This document shows, one piece after another, positions 1 through 5,916 of a stretch of 8,145 nt of DNA. Below the pieces are notes generated by a model that had not been told where the DNA came from, made no database searches, and was given only the letters and a program-made list of their open reading frames with translations. The position numbers and the translations under genes are program-made. Numbering within the stretch: position 1 is the first letter of the stretch; each line of letters opens with the position of its first letter. Source of the stretch: Fidelibacterota bacterium (GTDB lineage Bacteria; Fidelibacterota; Fidelibacteria; Fidelibacterales; Fidelibacteraceae); NCBI GenBank assembly GCA_029931905.1, contig JAOZRH010000090.1, forward strand, positions 1-8,145, in the 5' to 3' direction.

Positions 1-55
1 AGCAGAAGTTAAAATTAAAGTTATAAAATTTGGTGATAACCGTTATAAAAAGTAA
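1..55 (+). CDS. 3' end of an unidentified gene (partial)
   Basis: An open frame enters from the left edge (first full codon at base 2) and ends at the TAA at 53-55. The visible tail is 17 residues, AEVKIKVIKFGDNRYKK, basic and beta-strand-like. It is followed after 24 bases by a terminator hairpin, which supports this being the true end of a plus-strand gene. Seventeen residues are too few to assign a family, and no function is proposed. Confidence 0.5.
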   Translation, partial: AEVKIKVIKFGDNRYKK

Positions 56-79
56 ACAATGTTACAAAAATTATTAATT

Positions 80-124
80 AAAAAACTCCTAAGGTTATAA
101 TGGCTTTTTGGGGTTTTTTATTTT
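80..124 (+). terminator. Intrinsic terminator after the left-edge gene
   Basis: AAAAAACTCC (80-89) pairs with GGGGTTTTTT (110-119) as ten base pairs including one G-T wobble, around a 20-base loop, and the T run continues as ATTTT. The A run on the left arm would supply a T run on the opposite strand, so it could act in both directions. The loop is long for a terminator, which lowers certainty. It separates the left-edge gene from pgk. Confidence 0.6.
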
Positions 125-240
125 GCCACGAAAAACACGAGAAAAACACGAGAAGAACACGAATGAGTAAGAACAAAAAAGAAAAAGAAGAAGTAAAACA
201 ATAAATATTCTCGGTACTTTTCAGTGAAACTCGGTGGCGG
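125..240. repeat. Putative dispersed intergenic repeat of CACGA-type units
   Basis: This non-coding stretch begins GCCACGAAAA and continues with three further imperfect units of 10-11 bases containing ACACGA (ends near 162). A purine-rich A/G tract follows to about 203, then a segment with TCTCGGTAC, TCAGTGAAAC and TCGGTGGC (210-238). The ends GCCAC (125-129) and GTGGC (234-238) are inverted complements. It is visibly unlike the flanking AT-rich DNA. From memory, tandem CCACGAA/ACACGAA and CTCGGTG/CTCTGTG units recur between genes in many environmental bacterial genomes, but I could not search, and only one copy lies in this window. Confidence 0.45.
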
Positions 241-330
241 ACAAACTATTAAAAGTCATTTTATAAAAAATATCTATTATTTAAGAATATTTTTGATTAT
301 ATTAAAAACTAAAATAAAAATGGGGTAAAA
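241..330 (+). promoter_or_regulatory. AT-rich leader of pgk with a possible promoter
   Basis: This stretch is almost pure A/T. TATTTTTG at 288-295 fits the Bacteroidota -7 consensus TAnnTTTG, and TATTAT at 275-280 could serve as a sigma-70 -10 box. Neither has a convincing upstream -33/-35 element at the right distance, so the exact promoter is uncertain. A GGGG ribosome-binding site at 322-325 lies five bases before the GTG start of pgk. A promoter is expected here because the preceding gene ends in a terminator and a run of codirectional genes begins at 331. Confidence 0.3.
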
Positions 331-1524
331 GTGAGTAGATTAACAGTAAATGATGTAAATTTTAAAGGGAAAAAAGTAATAATTAGAGTGGACTTTAATG
401 TCCCAGTGGCTGATGGAAAAATAACGAATGATTTTCGTATTGTTTCCTCTTTACCAACTATAAAAAAAATATTAAATGATGGCGGATCTGTTATTTGTAT
501 GAGTCACCTTGGTCGTCCAAAAGGTGAAGTTAATTCTAATTTTAGTTTAAAACCAGTTCAAGAAAGATTGAGTGAATTATTAGAATTAGATGTAAAATTT
601 GCTGATGATTGTATTGGTGAAAATGCAAAAAGACTTGCTGGTAATTTAAAAAATGGTGAAGTATTATTATTAGAAAATTTGCGTTTTTATAAAGAAGAAA
701 AGAAAAATAATCCACAGTTTGCAGAATCATTGTCTAAATTAGCTGATATGTATGTAAATGATGCATTTGGAACAAGTCATCGTGCTCATGCAAGTACAGT
801 TGGTGTTACAGAGTATTTTGATAAAGTAATTTCAGGATTGTTATTAGAAAAAGAATTAACTTATTTAAAAGATAAAATAGAATCTCCAAAAAGACCATAT
901 ACAGCAATTCTTGGTGGGGCAAAAATAAGTGGCAAGATTGATACAATTAATCATTTATTTGATAAAGTTGACAATTTAATTGTTGGTGGTGGAATGATTT
1001 TTACATTTTACAAAGCAATGGGCTTGGAAATTGGGAATTCATTAGTAGAAGAAGATAAAATTGAATTGGCAAAAGAAATTCTCGAAAAAGCAAAAAATAA
1101 TAAAGTAAATTTTTATTTACCAACTGATGTTGTTGTAGCAGACGAATTTAAAAATGACACAAATTTTAAAACAGTTGCAATAGAAAACATTCCAAAAGAT
1201 AAAATTGGATTGGATATTGGAGAAAAAACTATTCAACAATTTACAGAAGTAATAAAATCAAGTAAAACCGTATTATGGAATGGTCCAATGGGTGTATTTG
1301 AAATGGATAATTTTGCAAAAGGAACAGAAAAAATTGCAGATGCTTTGGCGAAATCAACAGAAACAGGAACAATTTCACTTGTTGGTGGTGGTGATTCTGC
1401 TGCTGCTGTGAAGAAACTCGGATATTATGATAAAATTAGTCATGTTTCTACTGGTGGTGGTGCATCACTTGAATTGATTTCTGGTATTGAATTGCCAGCA
1501 GTTGCAAAAATTACATCAAAATAA
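331..1524 (+). CDS. pgk: Phosphoglycerate kinase
   Basis: This cytosolic glycolytic enzyme transfers phosphate between 1,3-bisphosphoglycerate and ADP to give 3-phosphoglycerate and ATP. The protein is 397 residues, normal full length for a bacterial PGK. Family motifs appear in order: RVDFNVP (19-25), R36, SHLGRPKG (58-65), ENLRF (115-119) and NDAFG with SHRAHAS (143-155), which supply the substrate-binding Asp, Asn, His and Arg residues of the N-lobe. GGAKISGKI (195-203), WNGPMGVFE (316-324) and GGGDSAAA (352-359) form the nucleotide-binding C-lobe. The start is GTG, chosen because the family's N-terminus begins here and a GGGG site lies just upstream. tpiA follows after 15 bases, so the two are very likely cotranscribed. 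No key residue appears to be missing. Confidence 0.98.
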   Translation: MSRLTVNDVNFKGKKVIIRVDFNVPVADGKITNDFRIVSSLPTIKKILNDGGSVICMSHLGRPKGEVNSNFSLKPVQERLSELLELDVKFADDCIGENAKRLAGNLKNGEVLLLENLRFYKEEKKNNPQFAESLSKLADMYVNDAFGTSHRAHASTVGVTEYFDKVISGLLLEKELTYLKDKIESPKRPYTAILGGAKISGKIDTINHLFDKVDNLIVGGGMIFTFYKAMGLEIGNSLVEEDKIELAKEILEKAKNNKVNFYLPTDVVVADEFKNDTNFKTVAIENIPKDKIGLDIGEKTIQQFTEVIKSSKTVLWNGPMGVFEMDNFAKGTEKIADALAKSTETGTISLVGGGDSAAAVKKLGYYDKISHVSTGGGASLELISGIELPAVAKITSK

Positions 1525-1539
1525 CAAAGGAAAATAATT

Positions 1540-2310
1540 ATGAGAAAATTTTTTATAGCAGGTAATTGGAAAATGAATTATTCGATTTCTGAAACGGTGG
1601 AATTTTGCCGTCAGTTTCGTGTGAAAGGATTAAATAATATTTCTTCAGATATAGTTCTATTCCCTCCTTCAATTTCAATACAGGCGATGATAAAAACATT
1701 AGAAGATACACCTGTAAAAGTAGGTGGACAAAATATTCATCAAGAATTTAGCGGTGCTTTTACTGGAGAAATTTCTGCCGAAATGCTATATGATAGTGGA
1801 AGCGAATTTGTATTAATAGGACATTCTGAAAGAAGACAATATTTTAATGAAACAGATGAAATAGTTAACAAAAAATTAAAAATAGCATTAAAATCTAATT
1901 TAACTCCGGTTGTTTGTATTGGAGAATCTCTTGACCAAAGAGAATCTGGTAAAACAGAAGATGTAATTCTTAGACAAATTAAAGAAGGATTTAAAGATAT
2001 TTCAGAGACAGAAATGGAAAAAGTTGTTATTGCTTATGAACCTATCTGGGCAATTGGAACAGGATTAACAGCAACTCCGGAACAGGCACAAGAAATTCAT
2101 AATATAATAAGAAATACAATTGTTGAAGATTTTAGTCCACAATTAGGAAAAAATTTGCGTATATTATACGGTGGTAGTGCAAAAGTCAAGAATGCTGAAA
2201 TCTTATTATCAGAAAAAGATATTGATGGGCTTTTGATTGGTGGAGCAAGTTTAAAGGTAAATGATTTTTATGAAATCATTAAAATAGCAGAAAAATTAAC
2301 AAAAAAATAA
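1540..2310 (+). CDS. tpiA: Triosephosphate isomerase
   Basis: This TIM-barrel enzyme interconverts dihydroxyacetone phosphate and glyceraldehyde 3-phosphate in the cytosol. At 256 residues it has the usual length. Catalytic residues are present: N9 and K11 in AGNWKMN (7-13), H95 in IGHSERR (93-99) and E167 in AYEPIW (165-170). The phosphate-gripping loop 6 reads AIGTGLTAT (171-179), and YGGS (210-213) and GLLIGGASL (230-238) complete the phosphate site. Loop 6 has Leu where many bacterial enzymes have Lys; Leu is also found in yeast TIM, so this is natural variation. An AAAGGA site (1526-1531) precedes the ATG. It sits between pgk (15-base gap) and secG (17-base gap) in an apparent operon. 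Confidence 0.98.
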   Translation: MRKFFIAGNWKMNYSISETVEFCRQFRVKGLNNISSDIVLFPPSISIQAMIKTLEDTPVKVGGQNIHQEFSGAFTGEISAEMLYDSGSEFVLIGHSERRQYFNETDEIVNKKLKIALKSNLTPVVCIGESLDQRESGKTEDVILRQIKEGFKDISETEMEKVVIAYEPIWAIGTGLTATPEQAQEIHNIIRNTIVEDFSPQLGKNLRILYGGSAKVKNAEILLSEKDIDGLLIGGASLKVNDFYEIIKIAEKLTKK

Positions 2311-2327
2311 ATTAAAGGTATTAAATT

Positions 2328-2702
2328 ATGTACATATTTTTAGTAATTATATTTATAATTGTAGCACTATTATTGGTTTTATCAATTTTATTGCAATCGT
2401 CAAAGGGAAATGGATTAGCTGGCACATTTGGTGGTGCTGGTGGGGTTAATACTGTGTTTGGTGGACAAGGTGCTGCCTCACTTCTTTCAAAGATTACAAC
2501 ATATTTGGCGGTAATTTTCTTTGTATTAACAATTGCAATCAATTTTGTTGTAAAATCAAGTGCACAAAAGGGAGGTAGTGTAGTAAAAACACAATCGATG
2601 GAGAGAGTTGTAACTCCTTCTTCTTCGTTACCAACACCTAAAGATATTGATGTTAATGAAGTGTTAAAGCCTACAGAACCAGTTGAAAAAAAGGAAAAAT
2701 AA
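2328..2702 (+). CDS. secG: Preprotein translocase subunit SecG
   Basis: SecG is the small inner-membrane subunit that assists the SecYE channel in protein export. The 124-residue product has two hydrophobic helices, at about 2-22 and 56-76. They flank the typical glycine-rich cytoplasmic loop with LLQSSKGNGLAGTFGG (21-36) and VFGGQGAASLLSK (43-55), the family signature. After helix 2 comes a polar tail of about 45 residues rich in Thr, Pro, Lys and Glu, longer than in E. coli SecG but in keeping with Bacteroidota-type proteins. An AAAGG site (about 2314-2318) precedes the ATG. It follows tpiA by 17 bases, and a tRNA-Leu gene begins only 8 bases after its stop, so a shared transcript is likely. 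Confidence 0.93.
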   Translation: MYIFLVIIFIIVALLLVLSILLQSSKGNGLAGTFGGAGGVNTVFGGQGAASLLSKITTYLAVIFFVLTIAINFVVKSSAQKGGSVVKTQSMERVVTPSSSLPTPKDIDVNEVLKPTEPVEKKEK

Positions 2703-2710
2703 ATTTTTTG

Positions 2711-2794
2711 GCCCAGGTGGTGAAATTGGCAAACACACCATCTTGAGGGGGTGGCGTCTTAACGGATTTATGGGTTCAAGTCCCGTCCTGGGCA
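2711..2794 (+). tRNA. tRNA-Leu (anticodon GAG)
   Basis: The fold can be drawn by hand. Acceptor GCCCAGG (2711-2717) pairs with CCTGGGC (2787-2793), with discriminator A at 2794. The D arm is closed by GTG/CAC. The anticodon stem CCATC (2738-2742) with GGTGG (2750-2754) encloses loop TTGAGGG, placing anticodon GAG at 2745-2747. A short class II variable arm, CGT/ACG, spans 2755-2764. The T arm has ATGGG/CCCGT around TTCAAGT. It decodes CUC and CUU leucine codons. CCA is not encoded (ACAA follows), so it must be added by a nucleotidyltransferase. It lies 8 bases after secG and 22 bases before the TPR gene, with no terminator seen on either side, so it must be cut out of a longer transcript. Confidence 0.95.
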
Positions 2795-2816
2795 CAATAA
2801 CAAATGGGAGAGAAAA

Positions 2817-4127
2817 ATGAGATTAAAAATTATCGTATTACTTGTTAGTGTATTGTTGAGTAGTTATGTTTTTGCTCAAACAGATTCGGATCAAATTAAA
2901 GTTGCAAAATTACACTTAGAGAAGGAACAAGCAACTGAAGCACAAAGTATTTTAAATGAAATCATTAAAAGTGATCCAGCAAATGCAGAAGCTGTTTATT
3001 TACTTCATAATGTAGAGTTAATGTTAGGTAATATTAATGAAGCACAAAAAGTATTAAACAAAGCAATTGATATTGACAAAAAAAATATGGATTATCGTGA
3101 ACGAAATGACAAAATTCGTGATCTTGTAAATTTATTAAAGGATGGTCAGCGTGAATTTGATGGTTCTTCATTTGATGATGCAAAAAGAATTTATAACCAA
3201 GCTTTAACAGAATTTCCAAACATTTCTGAAGTTAATTATAGATTGGGAATTATCGCATTATATCAAGATGATTACAAGAGTTCGGCAGATTATTTTGATA
3301 AAGCTACAGCATTAGCTCCGAATGTTGAAAAATATTCAAAAGCAAAAAATAATTTGGTAGGAAAATATTATAAAAATGGAGTAGATGCTTTAAAATTAGG
3401 TGATTCTCAAAATGCAAAGAAGAATTTTACTATTTGTACCTCAATAGATGCAAAATTTGTACCTGCTTATTTGCAATTAGGTATTCTTCAAGTTAAATCA
3501 GGTGATTTAGATGGTGCTATTAATTATTTAAAAATAGGTGTTAAAGAGGCTCCTGATAATGAATTAGCTCAATACAATTTGGGTAATTTTTATAAAAAAG
3601 CACGACAATATGATAATGCAAAGGTTCATTTAGAAAAAGCAGTAAAACTTAATCCAAATTATGATAAGGCTTATTCAACTCTTGGAAGTGTATATTTAGG
3701 TCTTAAAAATTATGATAAAGCAATAAGTTCTTTTGAAAAAGCATTGAAATTAAATGATAAATCTGCAGCTACTTGGGATGGTTATGGTGCATTATTAATG
3801 CAACAAAAAAAATATACTAAAGCAATTGACGCCTTAACAAAAGCTGTTGAACTGTCACCAAAAAATTATAATGCATTTTATAGAATAGCTTCTTGTAATA
3901 ATAAATTAGCTAAATATAATGAAGCTATTGTAGCGGCAAAACAATCTACGAGATATCAACCAAGATTTGGTGCTGCTTGGTATGAAATGGGAATTGCTTA
4001 CGGTATGTTGAATAAAAAAACTGATGCAATTAGTGCGTTTAATAGAGCTAGAGGCGACAGAAGATGGAAAAAATCAGCAGATTATCAAATTGGATTATTA
4101 AGAGATGGGAAACCAGTTCAACCATAA
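2817..4127 (+). CDS. Secreted tetratricopeptide-repeat protein
   Basis: The 436-residue product starts with a Sec signal peptide: MRLK, a hydrophobic core to about residue 18, and a likely signal peptidase I cut after VFA (20/21). There is no lipobox cysteine, so it is probably periplasmic or otherwise exported rather than a lipoprotein. The rest is about ten or eleven tandem TPR units of 32-34 residues from about 22 to 416. The clearest is at 284-315 (AYSTLGSVYLGLKNYDKAIS and on), with others near 216-247, 250-281, 318-349, 352-383 and 385-416. No enzymatic domain is visible, so a scaffold or protein-binding role is inferred from the fold alone. A GGGAG site (2806-2810) sets the ATG. It is the last gene before the 4194-4218 terminator. 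Confidence 0.85.
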   Translation: MRLKIIVLLVSVLLSSYVFAQTDSDQIKVAKLHLEKEQATEAQSILNEIIKSDPANAEAVYLLHNVELMLGNINEAQKVLNKAIDIDKKNMDYRERNDKIRDLVNLLKDGQREFDGSSFDDAKRIYNQALTEFPNISEVNYRLGIIALYQDDYKSSADYFDKATALAPNVEKYSKAKNNLVGKYYKNGVDALKLGDSQNAKKNFTICTSIDAKFVPAYLQLGILQVKSGDLDGAINYLKIGVKEAPDNELAQYNLGNFYKKARQYDNAKVHLEKAVKLNPNYDKAYSTLGSVYLGLKNYDKAISSFEKALKLNDKSAATWDGYGALLMQQKKYTKAIDALTKAVELSPKNYNAFYRIASCNNKLAKYNEAIVAAKQSTRYQPRFGAAWYEMGIAYGMLNKKTDAISAFNRARGDRRWKKSADYQIGLLRDGKPVQP

Positions 4128-4150
4128 TTTAATTTAAAAAATATAGTAAA

Positions 4151-4185
4151 ACCCTTATTAGAAAATTAATAAAAATTGAAAGGGT
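4151..4185 (+). other. Hairpin upstream of the terminator
   Basis: ACCCTT (4151-4156) can pair with AAGGGT (4180-4185), and an inner ATTA/TAAT pairing can extend the stem. No T run follows directly (GATTAATT), so it is not itself a good intrinsic terminator. It lies between the TPR stop and the strong terminator and may protect the 3' end of the transcript. Base composition is AT-rich, so chance pairing is possible. Confidence 0.3.
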
Positions 4186-4193
4186 GATTAATT

Positions 4194-4218
4194 AAAGGGG
4201 TGAAAAAAGCCCCTTTTT
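4194..4218 (+). terminator. Intrinsic terminator of the pgk-to-TPR block
   Basis: AAAGGGG (4194-4200) pairs perfectly with CCCCTTT (4210-4216) around a 9-base loop and is followed by a T run to 4218. This is a textbook rho-independent terminator. It ends the plus-strand block that begins at pgk. The next gene's GGAG ribosome-binding site starts only five bases later, so that gene either uses a promoter buried upstream of or within this region, or depends on read-through. Confidence 0.85.
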
Positions 4219-4234
4219 GTTTGGAGAATAAAAT

Positions 4235-4921
4235 ATGATAAAAGCAATAATTTTAGATATAGATAATACTTTAGTTGATTTTATTCGTTTAAAACGAATG
4301 GCCGTAGAATCTGCAATTATGGGTATGATTGAGGCGGGATTTCACATAGATAAAGATAAATCAATTGAAGATATTATGTTTATTTACGAAAACGAAGGAT
4401 GGGAAGATCAATTAGTTTTTAACAAATTTATTGAAAATAAGTTGGGTTATGTTGATTATAAATTTTTAGCATCGGGAATTCTTGGTTATCGTAAAGCAAG
4501 AGAATCCGCACTGTCGCCATACCCTTTTGTAACAAGTACATTGATGAATATCTTAAAAAAAGGGATAAAATTAGCGATTGTTAGTGATGCACCGAGTAGA
4601 GAGGCATGGCTAAGATTAGTTCAATTAAATTTACACAATATATTTGATGTTGTCGTAACCTTTAACGATACAAATGAAAGAAAACCATCATCTAAACCAT
4701 TTTTACTTGCACTTAAAAAATTAGATTTAAAAGCCAGTGAAACAATTATGGTCGGTGATTGGCCAGAAAGAGATATTGTTGGTGCTAAAAAAATTGGTAT
4801 GAAAACTGTTTATGCAAAATACGGTGATGTGAATAAGATAAACAATTCCGGTGCTGATTATGATATTAATAGTTTTGATGAATTGTTAAAAATTATCGAA
4901 ACGGAAAATAAAGATGCTTGA
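4235..4921 (+). CDS. HAD-superfamily (subfamily IA) phosphatase
   Basis: This is a haloacid-dehalogenase-fold hydrolase of 228 residues, most likely a small-molecule phosphatase using an aspartyl-phosphate intermediate and Mg2+. Motif I is DIDNT (8-12) with D8 as nucleophile and D10 as acid/base. Motif II is S117 in AIVSDA, motif III is K150 in RKPSSKPF, and motif IV is VGDWPERD (173-180) with D175 and D180. Residues of about 15-95 form the helical cap. The N-terminal MIKAIILDIDNTLVD start and a long cap resemble the TIGR02253-type group known from archaea and eukaryotes; that comparison is from memory and the substrate is unknown. GGAG (4223-4226) precedes the ATG. Its end overlaps acpS by 8 bases, suggesting translational coupling. 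Confidence 0.88.
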   Translation: MIKAIILDIDNTLVDFIRLKRMAVESAIMGMIEAGFHIDKDKSIEDIMFIYENEGWEDQLVFNKFIENKLGYVDYKFLASGILGYRKARESALSPYPFVTSTLMNILKKGIKLAIVSDAPSREAWLRLVQLNLHNIFDVVVTFNDTNERKPSSKPFLLALKKLDLKASETIMVGDWPERDIVGAKKIGMKTVYAKYGDVNKINNSGADYDINSFDELLKIIETENKDA

Positions 4922-5294
4922 AACAGGAATTGATATAATAGAAGTAGCCAGAATAAAAAAAAGTATTCAAGCTTCAGATAGATTTAAAAAACGAATATTT
5001 CATCCAAACGAAATAGATTATTGTAAATCTGGTTCAACTGAATATCAACACTATTCGGCAAGATTTGCAGCAAAAGAAGCCACAAGAAAAATTTTATTGA
5101 GTTATTTGCCAAATAATATTTTAAAATGGGACAGTATTTGGATTGAAAATGAAAAAAATGGCAAACCGATTATAAAATTTTCAGAAGAAATACTTAAAAA
5201 AATAAATATTATCAATTGTTCTGTTAGTTTAAGTCATATAAAAGAATTAGCAATCGCCTCAGTTGTAATGGAATTCGAAATAATTAAAAATTAA
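4914..5294 (+). CDS. acpS: Holo-[acyl-carrier-protein] synthase
   Basis: AcpS moves 4'-phosphopantetheine from coenzyme A to a serine of acyl carrier protein, making the active holo form needed for fatty acid synthesis. The product is 126 residues, the usual length. The signature GIDIIEVARI (5-14) carries the metal-binding D7, and ARFAAKEA (49-56) carries E55. NGKP (82-85) and SLSH followed by ELAIASVV (105-118) form the C-terminal conserved part; Ile follows SLSH where Thr is common. The ATG lies inside the end of the HAD gene (8-base overlap ATGCTTGA), so ribosomes probably pass from one to the other. It ends 14 bases from the convergent nitroreductase gene, with no clear terminator between them. 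Confidence 0.94.
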   Translation: MLETGIDIIEVARIKKSIQASDRFKKRIFHPNEIDYCKSGSTEYQHYSARFAAKEATRKILLSYLPNNILKWDSIWIENEKNGKPIIKFSEEILKKINIINCSVSLSHIKELAIASVVMEFEIIKN

Positions 5295-5308
5295 TTATTT
5301 TATAGATA

Positions 5309-5875
5309 TTATTGATTATTTTTTTTAATAAAATCATAGTTATTATAACCACTTATTTCTTCAATATTTTTTCGCTTTTTTTCTCTGATTGTTTTATGAC
5401 CAGAATATCCGAGCGAAACAACTAAACCAATTTTATATTTTTTAGGGATTTTAAGTATTTTTTTAATTTTCTTTTCATTAAAATATCCTAAAATACAAGT
5501 TCCTAATCCCTCTTCTGTTGCTTGCAAACAAAAATGTTCCACAGCAATTCCAACATCAATTAATCCATAGTTAGTTTTTCTTAAAATATTTCCCATTTGT
5601 AACATTATTTTTGGTTTATCAATTGTTATTACAATAATAACGGGAGCTGTTGGAACAAACGAATTAAATTTTACGAGTTTATTAAATGTTTCATTTGCCA
5701 CTTCATTTTTTATATTTTTATCATCTACAACAATAAATTTACAAGGTTGAGAATTTGATGCCGATGGTGCTAATCTTGATGCTTCAATACATCTGTCAAT
5801 TTTTTCTCGTTCAACGCTTTTGTTTAAATATTTTCTATCACTTTGTCGTCTTTTAACTAAATCTAAAAAATTCAT
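5309..5875 (-). CDS. Nitroreductase-family FMN-dependent oxidoreductase
   Basis: The 188-residue product is a compact member of the NfsB/FRP-type nitroreductase family: flavoenzymes that bind FMN as dimers and use NAD(P)H. Visible signatures are RRQSDRKY (9-16), which binds the FMN phosphate, and PSASNSQPCKFIVV (37-50). The long central helix region, with IDVGIAVEHFCLQATEEGLGTCILGYF (106-132), precedes GYSG (156-159) near the end. The natural substrate cannot be told from sequence; nitroaromatic or quinone reduction is only the family's general activity. The AAGGA-like site (complement of 5882-5886) supports the ATG at 5875. It begins 41 bases after the stop of comM on the same strand, so the two are probably cotranscribed. 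Confidence 0.9.
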   Translation of the reverse strand: MNFLDLVKRRQSDRKYLNKSVEREKIDRCIEASRLAPSASNSQPCKFIVVDDKNIKNEVANETFNKLVKFNSFVPTAPVIIVITIDKPKIMLQMGNILRKTNYGLIDVGIAVEHFCLQATEEGLGTCILGYFNEKKIKKILKIPKKYKIGLVVSLGYSGHKTIREKKRKNIEEISGYNNYDFIKKNNQ

Positions 5876-5916
5876 TCTGTTTCCTTTTTACATTGCACTT
5901 ATTGTCTGTATAGTGT

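Noticed and set aside
125..162. CRISPR-like or tandem-repeat array reading of the CACGA units
   Set aside because: Units are only 10-11 bases, imperfect and contiguous, without spacers of uniform length, so this is not a CRISPR array.
163..203. Very short plus-strand ORF starting MSKNKKEKEE within the intergenic element
   Set aside because: It is about 13 codons, low-complexity and has no ribosome-binding site; it arises from the purine-rich tract of the repeat.
542..730. Minus-strand open frame of 62 codons inside pgk
   Set aside because: It is antisense to a clear pgk coding region, has low-complexity His/Leu/Ile content typical of the reverse of AT-rich codons, and lacks its own gene context.
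1540..2310. Defective tpiA because loop 6 has Leu instead of the common Lys
   Set aside because: All catalytic residues are present, and Leu occurs at this position in functional enzymes such as yeast triosephosphate isomerase.
2321..2542. Minus-strand open frame of 73 codons across secG
   Set aside because: It is the shadow of the Gly/Ala-rich secG loop, giving a Pro-rich peptide with no family resemblance.
2703..2816. Riboswitch or T-box leader in front of the TPR gene
   Set aside because: The structured sequence here is fully explained by tRNA-Leu, leaving only 22 bases before the TPR start.
3034..3219. Minus-strand open frame of 61 codons inside the TPR gene
   Set aside because: Antisense to well-formed TPR repeats; no ribosome-binding site or recognisable domain.
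5295..5336. Bidirectional terminator between acpS and the nitroreductase gene
   Set aside because: Only weak A/T pairings with mismatches are visible, mostly inside the nitroreductase coding end; no GC-containing stem was found.
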